DNA of 64,000 nt from Iris pallida (lineage: Eukaryota; Streptophyta; Magnoliopsida; Asparagales; Iridaceae). The notes under the pieces were generated by a model. The model was not told the DNA's origin. It worked only from the letters and a program-made list of their open reading frames with translations, and did not search any database. How positions within the stretch are numbered: the first letter of the stretch is position 1; every line of letters begins with the position of its first letter. The translations under genes and the position numbers were made by a program. Positions 25,500-38,169 of the stretch are shown in pieces. The DNA lies in the NCBI GenBank assembly GCA_029216955.1, contig JANAVB010009599.1, positions 3,546,982 to 3,610,981 of the forward strand, written 5' to 3'.

Positions 25500-26125
25500 A
25501 ATCTACCCGCCTTAGAAAAATTTCGTCCTCGAAATTTCAAAGGATACAATTAGGCACGATTAAGAATATAATCAAGAAATGATATGATTAATGATCAATA
25601 TATGTTAGGCATAATCATGGATTGAATCGAGAGCTCAAGAAAAGATATGATTTGACACGATAAAAATATAGTCAAAAAGGGTTACTCAAAACCTAGGCTT
25701 GGTTAAGAATAGAATTGAAATAGCATTTTCTTTTCAACAAAAATAGCTAATAGGCACGATTATCTATTAACCAAAATCATTCGAGCACGATTATAGAATC
25801 AAAATCTAGGAAAAGATGCAAATTGGCTTGATCAAAATATAATCAAGATAGTCTAGTCATAATCAAAATCGTTTAAGAATGATCAAATCCAAATTATTTT
25901 GGCACGATCCGTTATTTAGCCCAAATCATTTAGGCACGATTATCAAATCTAGATACGATTATATATCTAGTGGAAAGAAATCAAATAGGTTTAAAAGATT
26001 ACTAGAAAACCTAATAATCATATGAAAATAAAAGATAACAAAAAAGGTTCAAGAAAGAAAAAGATAAGAACTAAATCAAATTCAATTGAGGGTGCATGAA
26101 ATTGCGAACCATGAAAATCAATAGC
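25500..26125 (-). other. Interior of element C, left part
   Basis: It starts with the polypurine tract and pol-end relic. It then carries a loose series of GGCACGAT(TA) words, for example near 25551, 25753, 25787, 25908 and 25932, spaced irregularly. No coding frame was seen. Confidence 0.7.
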
Positions 26126-26420
26126 CACTACCAAAATATGTCAAATTAGCGACGAGATTAGCGACTCCAGTTAAAAATATCGCTATTTTTGTGTATTTAG
26201 TGACGTATGAAAATGACATCGCTGAACGTCACCATCAGCGACATTTAGCGAATAATAGTGACTAGAATTATGGTTTGGAAAGAACAAGTCGTGATTTAGT
26301 CACAAAATATCGCTGATTTATTTTATTCAGCGATATTTTGCGACATTTAATCAAGTATGTCGCTATCCTATTAGTGAACAGCGACGTCTAGCGACGTCTC
26401 TCTCAGACGTCACTAAAAAC
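26126..26420. repeat. Left subterminal repeat region of CACTA element
   Basis: It has many short direct and inverted copies of AGCGAC/GTCGCT and TAGCGA in about 300 bp, mirrored at 30370-30974. In En/Spm elements, subterminal repeats of this kind bind the TnpA-type protein; that role here is inferred. Confidence 0.8.
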
Positions 26421-26439
26421 TTTCATAAGGGTTCTGGGA

Positions 26440-26740
26440 ACCCGATCGATTTCATTTTATTTCACCCAAATTTTCGATCTCCCGCCTCGAGCCCCAAATC
26501 TCTCTCCCCCTTCCCCTCTCATCTCCGGCGACCCCTCCCCCTGGCGAGCTCCTCCCCTCCGGCGAGGCCTCCCTCCGGCGACCCCTCCCTCCGGCGACCC
26601 CCTTCCCCCTCGTCTCCTGTCCCGGCGATCCCCCTCTCCCCTGGTGACCTTGTTGTCGTTCCTCTACCGTCGACCCCCCTCATCCCCTGCTCTGCTCCGG
26701 CAACCCCGACCCGACCTCGTCCAGGTATACCTAACAATAA
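26440..26740 (+). promoter_or_regulatory. GC-rich leader-like block in CACTA element
   Basis: C/T-rich sequence with CCTCCGGCGACCCC repeats, ending in GTCCAG followed by GTATAC, which looks like an untranslated first exon and splice donor upstream of the transposase gene. No frame with a known domain. It is followed at 26756-27010 by a GACAC/CACAGA-rich simple tract. Confidence 0.4.
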
Positions 26741-27179
26741 CCCTTTCTCCCACTGACATGACACAGACACACTCACTAATACGACACCGACAAACTCACT
26801 GACACGACACTGACACACTCCCTCAATCTACCAGGACATGAACACGGACACGGACACAAACATTCACGCACTGAGACAAAGACACAGACACACAGACATA
26901 CGCACCCTAATACGCAGACACGGAAGTATATAACATGACACACAGATAAGTGGACACATATGACACACAAACATGTGGACACACACGGCTTACAGACACA
27001 TTGACACAGTTTTTGCTATCTTGATGCGAATACTTGATTCACATTTGGGGTTAGGGTGAGGGTTGTCAAAATGACTTGGGATTTTTACCTAGTAGTAACA
27101 TAGTTAAGGTATTACCTACTCTAATATATAGGTAAGGACTTACCTAGGATAGGTAATGTGAATCCTAATTTAGGTTAAG

Positions 27180-27690
27180 ATATTGGGGATTACCTACTCT
27201 AGAGTGTATAGAGTATCCTAGTACCTAGAGTGTATAGAGTATCCTAAGAAGTGTATAGAGTATCCTAGTACCTAGAGTGTATAGAGTATCCTAGTACCTA
27301 GAGTATATAGAGTATCCTAGTACCTATAGAGTATCCTCTAGAGTGTATAGAGTATCCTAGTACCTAGAGTGTATAGAATATCCTAAGATATTAGGAATTA
27401 CCTACTCTGAGAACCTTGCTAAGAAGTATCCTAGTACCTAGAGTGTACAGAGTATCCTAGAAGTGTAGGTATGATTGGTACATTGTTTTGAGCCCTTCTC
27501 TAGAAATTAAATTTACTTATGCCAAGCCTTTTGGGCCTATCAGAGTTATAGATTTTTTCGAAAATCTAGTATAACGCTGATTGTCTCAAAAGACTTGCAT
27601 AAGTAAGAGTGTATAGAGTGAGTATACTAGTAGTATATCGTAGTATCCTAGAGTGTATAGAGTGAGTATCCTAGAGTGTATAGAGTGAGC
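27180..27690. repeat. Minisatellite of GAGTGTATAGAGTATCCTA type
   Basis: Tandem and interspersed copies of a unit near 25-29 bp (AGAGTGTATAGAGTATCCTAG plus TACCT) at 27205-27470, recurring at 27608-27690. It lies inside the CACTA element just left of the foldback. Copies are imperfect and of variable length. Confidence 0.8.
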
Positions 27691-28225
27691 CTTCCTACTT
27701 CCTTTCTTCTCATTCGGGTCATTCAGCCGACTATTCCGCATCATATATGATATCTACCTCAACCTCACCCTAGAGAAGTGTGAAAATATTAATATTAACC
27801 AAGGTTCACAGTTTCAGTATCGGTATCAGAATCGCTATCGGTATCATTTACGGTTGATATCATGAATCTCATGGCGTTCTATAGCAGAAAAAAAATGTAA
27901 AATCAAACGTGAAGCAGAGCTTCATATTCAAAACATCAGAAGTAAAAAGTTTTCGATTGGACTACCACCAATTGAAAACTTTTTACTTCTGATATTTTGA
28001 ATATGAAGCTCTGCTTCACGTTTGGCTTTACATTTTGTTCTGCTAGCGGAAGCCATGAGATTCATGATATCAACCGTAAATGATACCGATACCGATACTG
28101 TGAACCTTGGTTAATATTAATATTTTTACACTTCTCTAGACTGAGGTTGAAGAAGATATCCTATGATGTGGAATAGGATGCTGAGAGAGTCGAATGAGAA
28201 GCAGGGAAGTAGAGGGGGGTCAGAG
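27690..28225. repeat. Long foldback (inverted repeat) inside the CACTA element
   Basis: The left arm (about 27690-27955) and right arm (about 27972-28225) are reverse complements for roughly 250 bp around a short loop near 27963. The inner part is the best conserved, for example GAAGCAGAGCTTCATATTCA on the left against its complement on the right. RNA from either strand would form a long hairpin. No terminal target duplication was found, so it may be an inverted duplication rather than a separate MITE. Confidence 0.85.
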
Positions 28226-28311
28226 AGGGGGCCTTCTTGTTGAACATGTGACAACACTCATTTAATACTCATGTGTCCTACGTCGTCTCCATATAATCCG
28301 AGCGATCCCCC

Positions 28312-29915
28312 ATGCGTCCCTCCGGACGAGACGAGGATGGAGATTTGGTCCGATGGGCCTACAAAGTAAGTTAATTAGTTAATATTTATATATATATATA
28401 TCTCTATATTCATAAATTTAATTATCGTTGTGAAGATATCGTCCCCCGTCAGTTCAGAGGGCATTGGGGCTGTTTCTAGGGTCCAACTACGGGGGCCCTT
28501 GGATCAACTACTTAGATGCCTCGGACGAGAGGAAGGCATTCTGGTTTACCCACTTCAAGGTAACTAAAGTATATTGCTTTTAGTATAAATCATCTTTTAT
28601 GCATATTATATAACTAACTAATTTAATTCTTGTAGAAAATATATTTTTACCCACCACATCGGGCTGAGACAATCGAGAAGTAATTCCTTGTGTTGCTGCC
28701 AAGTTGATCCGAGATGCGATCGACGAACAGAAGGCTCGAGACCGCTCCGGAAAACCGATCCAAGGTTGGATCACGTCCGAACAGTAGACTGCCATGAAGG
28801 CTAGATTCGACGCTCCTAGGTACAAGGAACGGTCGGAGAAGGCAAAGGTGGCTAGAACGATTTCAGGGAAGTGGTATGGTGGCTCGATTCCCATGACGGA
28901 ACATTTTCGTCGCTTTGTATGTGTTTTACTGTAATATATTATTTTAATAAAAGTAGGAATAAAAATTTTAATTTCAATGACAAATAAATTATTATAACAG
29001 ATAAAGAGGGGTGAGGATGCCAACATGGTGACCATCTTTCTGGCCATCCATCGGAAGGATGTAAAGCTCATTGATGATTGGGCCACGGATAGCTATGTAA
29101 GTATTACTTTACGTGTCACTAACTTTAGTATAACTTAAGAATTATGCAATATACATCTATAGACATGGAACAACTAGGTTGGTAGTAAATATTATGCTTA
29201 TCGAGATGCACACTTTTCGAAGAGGAGTATCGTAGGCTATAGCATGAGATGACTAGTGCAACTACGGAGGGAGGGGCTGGTACTTCCTCACAGCCCCCTC
29301 CGGCTCGGACGTTGGACGAGCTCCGGATGACCACCGTTGGTGGTCTTCAGAGGGGTACGTACTGCGGTACGGAATCCTACGGTGCCCTTGTGGTGACGCA
29401 GTTATCCAGGGCCCCCTCTGCCAGTGTGTATTCTCCACAGCCCTCACAGGAGTCGGTCCTAGTGGAGGAACTCCGTCGCTAGCTTACTGAGCTGCGTGAC
29501 GAGCTTTGTAGAGGTTGCGAAGCATCAGATGGACGATACGGACCTCACCGCACGATTTGATATGCTCATGCGCACCATTAGGGAGACGGGCGAGAGGACG
29601 GATCGTTCCGTTCAGGCGGTACATGAGAGGACAAATCTTGTCGTTCACACGTTACACGGGTCGCAGGTGGCCATTGGCGAGCAGGTTTCGAGGTTGGCGG
29701 CTGTTATGGATTCTACTAACTCCAGACTGCTAGCCATGGAGCAGACACTTCATGGTCGTGCGTCGGCATCCACACCGACTATAGCAGTTCCACTTTCTCC
29801 TCTTTCTTCTACTGATGAGTCGTCACCGGTGATGCTGACCCCGGCACAGTATAGGTTCATGATATCCCAGATACCAGGACTGCCTATTCCTCCTCCTCAT
29901 CCTGACCAGGCATAG
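28312..29915 (+). pseudogene. Decayed CACTA transposase-family gene (Transposase_24 / Ptta-En-Spm-like)
   Basis: A broken multi-exon gene. Candidate exons begin at the ATG 28312 (MRPSGRDEDGDLVRWAYK, followed by GTAAG), then about 28440-28560 (GPWINYLDASDERKAFWFTHFK), 28635-28917 (AKLIRDAIDEQKARDRSG, KWYGGSIPMTEHFRRF), 29001-29096 (IFLAIHRKDVKLIDDWATDS) and 29214-29915 (proline-rich linker and a C-terminal coiled-coil-like region, MDDTDLTARFDMLM). The order and phrasing resemble plant Transposase_24 proteins, which accompany En/Spm elements. Stops at about 28680, 28785, 29237 and 29480 and frame changes make it non-functional. The exon limits are approximate. Confidence 0.7.
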
Positions 29916-30369
29916 TAGTCCTTTATTGGACTTATTCATTTGTTGTGTTGGTGACCCATTGTTGGGTCTTTATGTATTTATTTTATACACTTACTTACAA
30001 TTTGTGTTAAGTTATGTTGAATATTATCGGACACACTTTTTAAAGCCATTTGGTAGTGGATTTGTATCCACCCGGCTATTTCCTGTCTTTTTTATCATTA
30101 GATTCTATTCATTTGACTATTGGTAGTGCACTTTTATCATTTGTCTATATATTTTTTTTATTTTTTTTTCCTGTCTTTTTTATCGTTAGATTATATTGGT
30201 TTACCGATGTTGAGTGTTCCACCAAAGGGGTCGGCAAACCCAGGGAATTCTACGAAGGGTTGCTGGTGGTCTATTATTTGTAAACTGTCACTCTAAATGC
30301 AGGCACAATGCTTTATAATGTAACTGTCATTTATATAAAAAGCATACAGCATTCTTTTTTTTTACATTT

Positions 30370-30974
30370 TTTTGGAGTTAGCAACGTTTAGCGACGCTCC
30401 GCGACGCTTTACGACGTAAGCATACGTCGCTAAGGTATACCAAAATGTCACAAACCTGAGAATCAGAATGTCGCTGAACGTCGTAGAACATCGCAAAAAT
30501 GCTGACGTGGACAATATTAGAGGTTATCAACTTAGTCAGGCAACGTCGCTATCATCGTCGCTAAGTTCGTATCAATATGTTGCTATGCAAGTATCATAAC
30601 GTCACTGGATGTCGCCAAACGTCACTAAAATGGTGACATGGCAATCTTAAATTGCCAGATATAGAATCGCTAAACGTTGCCGTTTACGTCGCTAACAGTT
30701 GAAATGTCAGCGACAATTAGCAACGAATTTGTACGTCACAGATTAGCAACGCAATGTCGGTAAACATCGCTACTTGTGACAAAATCTAGCGACGTGTTGC
30801 ATCGCAGACTTACGTCGCTATAGCAATGAACAACGACGTTTCTCTATTTAGCGACCATGTTTTACGCAACATTGTCAAAACATCGCTAATTTCGTCGCCG
30901 ATTTATTCTAGCGACGTATTTTTGATGTTTAGCGACGTCATTTGGCGTCGCTAATGTGACATATTTTGGTAGTG
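30370..30974. repeat. Right subterminal repeat region of CACTA element
   Basis: Dense CGTCGCT/AGCGACG words up to the terminal TGACATATTTTGGTAGTG. It matches the left subterminal region in inverted orientation and is about twice as long. Confidence 0.8.
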
Positions 30975-31929
30975 AGTCATATGCCAAAAAGGATGTAGTC
31001 TCTTTAATATTCGAAAATTGTAAGCATATCCGAAGTTATTTTACCAAAAATTTATGCCTCGCCAGTGTACATCTGGCTGCAGTAAACCATTGGTTCCATG
31101 ACTAAATAAGAATACGGTATCGCATTCTCTATCAACTCTATCCAATATTGACATAACAACTCAAAGATCAAAATAGGGCAACTAGACATAATTTTAATAT
31201 TGTTCGATAACCTACGCTTACTTGAAATTACTTCAACTTAGGGGTTATACCTTGCCAGTGCGTTGTTGGCTGCAGTGAACCTGCAGTCTCCATAACTCAA
31301 ATAAATGGCGACAATGTGCATCTGCCTTTCTATTGTAAGTCATCGAAAATTATTCTAACTATATCCATAAGAATTTCAAAAGAGCTTCTAGAATTCAAAC
31401 AAGTCGATTATGATAGAAAGAGTATAAGTATTTATCCTTGAAGTGAAAGTATCAATTTTGAAAATCATACGATTGATTAGGAAGAAAACGATCGAAGATA
31501 AGAGAAATATAAATCATATATTTCTTGAATTTCAAAAAACCAACTCAGAATAAATATATGGATAATTGAATCAAGTTAGGCTCAAAACTCAATATATGGA
31601 AATAGAATATTAACTCTTATAAAAAAATAATTACTATGGCCAATGGGAATTAAATTACCATCGTATTAAAATACAATAGTATATCCTCCTAAAAAAATTC
31701 TCAAGTTATCTAATAGGGTTTAGAATTTAATAAATTCTTACTTAAATCACATGGACTATATAGCAACCTTAACTATCCAACAGTCAAATTGAATAAGGGA
31801 CTCCTAGTCCTAGTCATTCTCTTAAAATCAAAACAATTCTAATTGTGAAGGAGGACTTCCTAATCGCAGGCTCGTAGTAGTATGACTAATATAGGTATTA
31901 TCGCGAGTTCGTAATCTTTTACAAAAATA
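30975..31929 (-). other. Interior of element C, right part
   Basis: AT-rich sequence without a coding frame. It holds an imperfect direct repeat: TGCCTCGCCAGTG...GGCTGCAGTAAACC near 31053 and ACCTTGCCAGTGC...GGCTGCAGTGAACC near 31250. Confidence 0.6.
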
Positions 31930-31947
31930 GACCCGCATGGGCTACCA
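31930..31947 (-). other. Primer binding site of element C (tRNA-Ile type)
   Basis: The plus strand reads gacccgcatgggctacca, two substitutions from the A and B sites, and ends in CCA 7 nt before the LTR at 31955. It still resembles the 3' end of tRNA-Ile. Confidence 0.6.
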
Positions 31948-31954
31948 AAAAACT

Positions 31955-34095
31955 TGTCATGACCCCGCACATGTTTTTCGGGATATGAGTACGTAGCCAA
32001 GTCCAGCCTACGCCGCAGTATCGACGGTAGTACGTTGTCTAGGTTTCAATATCAATCTCAAATACAACAAAATCACATCTATTTGTTCATTCATAATAAC
32101 TATTTTATTTACATATCCAATAATACAACAAGATGATGTTTGGGAACAAATTTGCTAAAAATTGAATAAAAGAAACTAACTAATATCGAAATCTAAGGTC
32201 GGCCTCCAAGATCTCTATCTATCCCCGTATAGTCCATAGCGCAAAAGTATGAAGCATGCCAAGTCACCTACAACGATCCAGTCAGAAAAGGAGCAAAGTA
32301 CAACCATATTACAATATAATTTAATACAAAATAAGCTAGACAGTAGACATACAGTAGAAAATAAAGAAACATGTAGATGAACTCAAAACAAGAAACCACT
32401 AGCAAGAACATGAATGAACGAGACAAGTAGCAATGAACATGTACAATAAACAGACTGTGTATTTGAAATACTTTTCGGCATGTGAACGGTTGGACTAATA
32501 CGACACATCATACGATGGCTATCATTCATTTTTGGTACGGCTAACATGTACGTGAGTTGTATGACTTAGCTATCATTCATTAAACATTCATTGGGATTTT
32601 TTCACACTTCTACTTATCATTTTCCCTCCTGACTCACTAAACAGTCAGTAAACGAGCAACGATACAATTGAGCCTATCGTGTCACAATTGTGTCTCAACA
32701 TGATACTCAATGAAACACAATAAAAGATAGTATTATAATATAATAAGCACATAAAGCAATAGTATACTTGTCTTAAGTTAAGTTGCAGTTGACGTGCGTG
32801 ACACAATCTCGATTTGGTTGAATATGGCTAACTGCTACTAATTCGATGAATTATCGGTCAAATCTGAGTTCAACGAATTAAATAAAATATTAAACAAATT
32901 CTAAATTTCTAAAAATAATTAAATTTTGTAGATCTTCTTGTCAACTTTCCAAAACTTCATACGGATCGCAAAAAGGAGTTCGAAATCTCCTGAAATCTCG
33001 AAAACAGTACGTAGTGCCAATTTTTGGACAACCGACACTCAAATAAATCTCCAAAAATTTACGTAATTAATTAAAGAAAATAAAATATAGATTTAGAAAG
33101 ATAACCTTGATACGGTTCTAACAAAAAAAACTGGAGGTGAAATAGAGTCCGGAGTTGGTCGCAACGGCTTTACGAAGTTTCTATAGCTTAAAAAACGATG
33201 CTGAAATTTATGACGAATTTTGGCCTATTTTGGACGAAAAATAGAGGAATTTTGGGAAAAAAAATACGGGAGATAACATAGGTTCAATAGGTTTATATAA
33301 AGGATAGTCATTACTTAATTAGGATTAGATTGGAAGGTTTTGGTTTCGGGAGAAGAATAAGGACTCCTTAAATAGATGAATATTGACTCCAAGAATCTAA
33401 TGAATAAATCTTTCCATTAAATTCAAATCAAATCAATCTCAAACTATATGGATCAAGTCTCAATCAATAATTGATCATAATAACAATTGGGTTTGTGGGA
33501 AAAAGCAAAGGGAGGCTTCCATTTATATAGGAGATAGAAAATTTTCTAAATAAGGAAAGATTAGATTCAATGAATTAAATCCTTCCATGAATTAAACTAG
33601 ATATAACCCAATCCCAATCCATAATTAATCACAATAATATTACTTTAAAATATAATATTTTAAATAATCTTTAAAATAGATTTCATAAAATCAAATATCA
33701 AAAATATTGATAAGAATAATTCAAATATTCCTAAATATATATTTTCATAAATACAAATATTATCTAAAATAATATAGCAATAAATTAAGACTATATCTAA
33801 TCATAATTTAGAATTGACCACATCTAAAACCAGCCATATCTAATAATTCAATAATATTTAAAAATAGATTTTTATAAATATAAACTTAAACATAATTGAT
33901 AATAGAAAATTAATAAGTTTAAAAGTATATCTTTTTATAAAAACAAAATCAAATTAAAAAAATAGTTTGACAAATCCCTTCGTCAATACAAATATCTTTT
34001 ATATAATTAAAATAAATTATTTTCTAACTAGAAAATATATAAAACAAAAAAAATAAAATTAAAGAATTAAAAAAAAATCGGGAAGTGAGCTTACA
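31955..34095 (-). repeat. 5' LTR of element C
   Basis: Direct copy of 23317-25499 with more visible point and indel differences than between the B LTRs, implying an older insertion. The cassette is at about 32193-32272. It ends GAGCTTACA. Confidence 0.88.
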
Positions 34096-34387
34096 ATCGG
34101 ATCTCCTAAAAAGTCGAAAGCCTTTATAATTAATTAATTAAGAAAAAAATGGTTTAAGCCACAACTTGACTTATTACCATACAAGGGACATAAATATGCC
34201 TAGGCCATCCCTACCACGGTTAATATGCTAGTCATGGCACACGATTATACTAGCCATGCCATAACTCATAGTCAACATGCATCCCCAAACTTAACCAGGA
34301 CTAAGGCTATATATAATAATAACAAATATTAAAAATATATAAAAATCCAAAAATTATTGTTTAAGCCAAATAAATAATAAAAATAAT
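34096..34387. other. Intergenic AT-rich sequence
   Basis: Right flank of element C. No gene, tandem repeat or element end was recognised. Confidence 0.6.
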
Positions 34388-35617
34388 TTAAAAAACTAGG
34401 GGTTTACACCTGCTTCTTCCAGTCCTAGAATGGAGGTCCTTATCTTCCCATCTTCCAAAATTGTATCTTCCTCCAACACCACCCTCAAATGAGTGTCTTC
34501 TTCTTCACCCACTCCCGCCTCTGTGAGATTCTGCTCCTCTGGCCTTAGTTGACCTGTTTCTAACTCTTTTTGGTGCCCCTCTATCAGACCAGTTGGGCTA
34601 GTTAACGCTGGATCTGAAATCTTATTTACTTCTTCTAGGGCAACTGTGGTTGGTTTTTTATTAGTCATGCCCACTTCATATTATGATCAATAGCATGATT
34701 CGACAAATCAATGATGTTCTCTTGGATGACGGTTGGAGGGTTTATAGTATACAGGCTAATGTCGACCTGGATACTATCATTTTTAGTAGGATTTTAAGAT
34801 GCAGTAGAGTCACTAGGAGTTAATGTCTTCTATACATTAATATCAAAGTGAGCATTACTAGTCTGTCTTTTCTCATATACCTTTTTTTAAGATTGTGGGG
34901 ACCCCTTCTGCATCCTTATAATTAGAAAGAACCTCCTTACAATTTTGTTTCTACTTTGAAGAAGTTTGCATGAACTAAATAAGCCCTTTGTGGCGGCAGT
35001 GGGAGCAGTACGGCTGAGATTCGTATTCAATATCCTGCCAAAAACTTCTTCCACATGGTAGATTGATTCGAATATGTTATGGGAGACCTTACTAGCATCA
35101 ACTTCAATAAAACTCTAGCTCGGCTAGGACGAGCCAATTCTGATGTGGCTTTGTCCAATTTGAGGGGAGTTCCAATACCTTGTTCTATATTAATAATGCT
35201 ACTTTATCGTAAAGATGGTGGGGAAAATTGGGGAAAGAAATCCAGATCGCTGCCAAGGATGATTCATAAAGAGGGCAAAAATCAGGTGTCCATTTGAAAA
35301 CTCTCATAGGGGCCTTAGCCAAGAACCATAAATCTTTGGATCTCAACCTTAAGATATCTTGTTGCGACTTTAGCCTAATCAATACGTGCTTTGCATCAAT
35401 AACTCCTACCAAAACTTCTCCAGCGAAATTGAACACGATAAATGCCCGTCTGAGCACATCTACTAATGGACCAGAGTGAGAACAATTTATCTACTAGTGG
35501 GAAAAATAGCAGAGCCACCATCCTATCTTCCTCAACTTCATCAAAAGATATGGACGGAGCCCCTTTATACGTAGAAATCTCCTTCATAGGAACCCCTGTG
35601 AAGCTACCATCATCAGC
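34388..35617 (-). pseudogene. LINE ORF1-like fragment (DUF4283-type), truncated by element E
   Basis: Reading leftwards from 35617 the minus strand gives KGAPSISFDEVEEDRMVALL, then, after a frame change, AFIVFNFAGEVLVGVIDAKH, VLIRLKSQQDILRLRSKDLW and MRVFKWTPDF, then a PLKLDKATSELARPSRARVL segment. That is the order of the DUF4283 nucleic-acid-binding domain of plant L1-type ORF1 proteins. A separate frame at 34396-34674 may be the variable C-terminus. No endonuclease or reverse transcriptase is present. The 5' part is removed at the junction with the E LTR. Confidence 0.75.
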
Positions 35618-38169
35618 TGTCACGCCCCGCTTCCGTAGGAGCGATCGTCCTCGCTAAGGTGTGATGCCACACGAGCCTAGATTGTGCTCGTGCAAGACAG
35701 TTTCATAACGGCCGATTACATCGACGGCGACGGGGTCGTCGCACAGAAGTCCCAAGCAGAAAGATTGAAACATGCAGCAAAATTTAAGAGCAAAACACAA
35801 ATTATTCAAAAGAACTCTTTTATTGATATTGAACAATAAGATTACAATGGGCGTAAAGCCATGATTACAAGTCTCTCGTGCTTACTTTTTTTTTATTTTA
35901 CAAGTCTCTCTGCTCTCTCTCATCTCTCGATTACAATGCTTGAGCCAGCGGAAGCTTCGGAAGGCGATGTCCATACATTATGTCCTGTATAAGTCTTGAG
36001 TTCATGCGGCCGCACGCTTCGACTCGCCAAGGGACTCCGTACCTCGACGCATCCAAGCGAGCTCCGCGCCATGAGCTTTTACCTGTGCCTACACATGAAA
36101 ACTGTGTGGATGTCAGTACTCAACTGTACTGGTGGAGTGAGCTCCTCGCCCACCCATACAAAACCGACACGTTCATTTACTTTGTGCAATACAATCCCCT
36201 TTACGATTGTCTTTCTAGTCTTGCCTTAGGATCCATTTTAGAACAAGACGTCTCGACCTATACTTAACAATGCAACGACAGGGTCGTACAACGACGGGGT
36301 CGTGCCATGCCAACATGTATTTCGATCGAAGCAGTGCCTCATCGCTTATGTACTTGACCGAACATTAACTCGGGACGGCAGGGTCATGCCATACTCTATT
36401 CGCGATTTCAATGCATTCAGGATAGTACTTTGCCGAGGAGCAACTTATACGAACTCGGCCGTGCCAGGACTTTCAATACTTTCGCGTGCCTTTAGACCAA
36501 TTCTCGTGCCACCGACGTCAAGGAGATGACTCGTACTGGTCGTGCCTCTAGACCTTGCTTAGACTTGTTCGTGCTTCAAGATTGAGGCTGTGCCTGGCAA
36601 CTTATCAAGATTTATCCATGCTACCACCTTGCGGCCTACCTTTTCGACTTCTAAACCAACTTAGACAAGACTTGTGAATATAGTAACGATTCCATGAACA
36701 TCCCGATGCCAAGTATCATGTCTAGCACGGTGTCTATGCTGCAGCCCAATCTTAGGCCCAGATATTGTGTTACCTACTAGACCTGCATTTAAGTTCTAGA
36801 CCCAAACCAAAGACATACACGCGGTTTTGCCGCTACTCTGCTGACCCATCTACATGAGTGGTCACTAGCAATGTCAAGCTATCTTGGACTAGCTCGGGGA
36901 TATCGGACAGTCCCTCCGCGGGTAGCTAGCCCTGGAGGCGCCGAATCTTCCATGCGGTTATCCAGCATCCTACTTTGAGCCGCAACTCGCTTCCCCCGAG
37001 CCAACCTGATCCCGGTAGCCCGGCGATCACTCGAGAAGACTATACCTTATCAACAAGTTGTCCAATGACCATACAAGACCCAACTCGATCTATCGAATCC
37101 TTCCCTAACATGACCATGCTTTCCAACTTCTATCGAGACTCCCAAGTAGCGGGACCGATCTCGCGTGATTCCTTGTCAAAACATAGCGAGACTCCTAAGT
37201 AGCGGGACCGATTTCGGCGACAACCAGTCACGTGGACATTCTTGTCCGTGGCATACTTTTCACTAAACCGACCATGGCTCGTGCCTTAGACAGACCTTGT
37301 TCTATAGGCGACGCTATCGCTCAAGTTATATACTTTATACGACGAGCCTTGTTCTCAAGGGACTACGCGACTTGACAACCGCAGATAGAGCGGGACAGTG
37401 CTAGAAATGCCTTCGATAGCCCAATATAACTCTTGTCTAACTTATTCGGGCAGCAACTCGACAAGCAAAGGCTACGCCGAGCTCCGCGTCGAGGGAACAT
37501 GCTATGCACGGGGTCGACTTGAACAACCAACTCTTGGGTGCCTAGACTTAAGCCAACGTCGTGCAACACGATTTAACTAACGGGACATGCGAAAGCTATG
37601 CCAAGCCATGTGGGACATGCGAAGGCTATGCCAAGCCTTGCACAACGGGACCGTGCATGCTTTATTAAGCATTTATGCAGGCGACACCTATGACTTAGGC
37701 TGATTCGAGCGTTGGGGCAAAACGACGGGACCGTGCATGCTTTACCAAGCATTCATGCGGGCGACGCCTATGACTTAGGCCAATTCAAGTATTGGGGCAA
37801 CTTTGCAACTTAGGCAATCTTCCTTCTCCTAAGCCACGGGACGAAGGATCGAGTGTCATTTTCAAAACACGCTAAGCAAACTTCTAAGACGGTCGTGGAA
37901 CCTTTTCCAAGTTCTAGCATATTTCGACCCGTCGGGATTATTCCCTTAGCTATGTGCGTTCGTAGCTTTTATATTAGCCTACTTGTGCAAGTTGAAAACA
38001 TGCAAGTTATTAAGTGAAGGCTAAGATGAGGCAAGTTCACCGAAACTACCCCACCTGAGCGAGGAGTCGCCTCGACCGAGCGAGTCTTCGAGCAGCCGTT
38101 ACAAGGCTAAGACCGAATGCCATCGACGTTTCGATTCCTCCGATTGACTTTGTGGGATGGGGCACTACA
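35618..38169 (-). repeat. 3' LTR of element E
   Basis: A 2552-bp LTR with GC content above its AT-rich neighbours. A near-identical copy starts at 40594. It is distantly related to solo LTR H. It contains two adjacent imperfect repeats near 37590-37800 (GGGACCGTGCATGCTTTA...GGCGAC). No gene was seen. Confidence 0.88.

Larger units (their letters stand above)
26126..30974 (+). mobile_element. CACTA (En/Spm) transposon inserted in element C
   Basis: The termini are inverted and perfect for 18 bp: CACTACCAAAATATGTCA at 26126 and its reverse complement ending at 30974, extending to about 29 bp with one mismatch. The flanks are AGC (26123-26125) and AGT (30975-30977), a 3-bp duplication with one change. 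Subterminal regions are packed with AGCGAC/GTCGCT words. Inside are a GC-rich leader-like block, satellite-like repeats, a long foldback and a decayed transposase-type gene. Confidence 0.92.
23317..34095 (-). mobile_element. Element C: non-coding LTR retrotransposon (LARD-like) carrying a CACTA element
   Basis: Direct LTRs of about 2.2 kb (23317-25499 and 31955-34095) flank an interior that is about 1.6 kb once the CACTA insertion is removed. The interior has no gag or pol frame. A pol-end relic and purine tract beside the left LTR (TTTCGAGGACGAAATTTTTC on the minus strand) and a PBS beside the right LTR set minus-strand orientation. CAATC occurs at both edges (23312-23316 and 34094-34098), although on the right it overlaps the LTR terminus, so the duplication is slightly degraded. 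It would need proteins from an autonomous partner. Confidence 0.88.

Noticed and set aside
26519..26982. Glycine/arginine- and cysteine/valine-rich minus-strand frames in the CACTA element
   Set aside because: Complements of a C-rich leader block and of a GACAC simple repeat.
23312..34098. A perfect 5-bp target duplication for element C
   Set aside because: CAATC occurs on both sides, but on the right it overlaps the LTR terminal CA, so it is reported as degraded rather than perfect.
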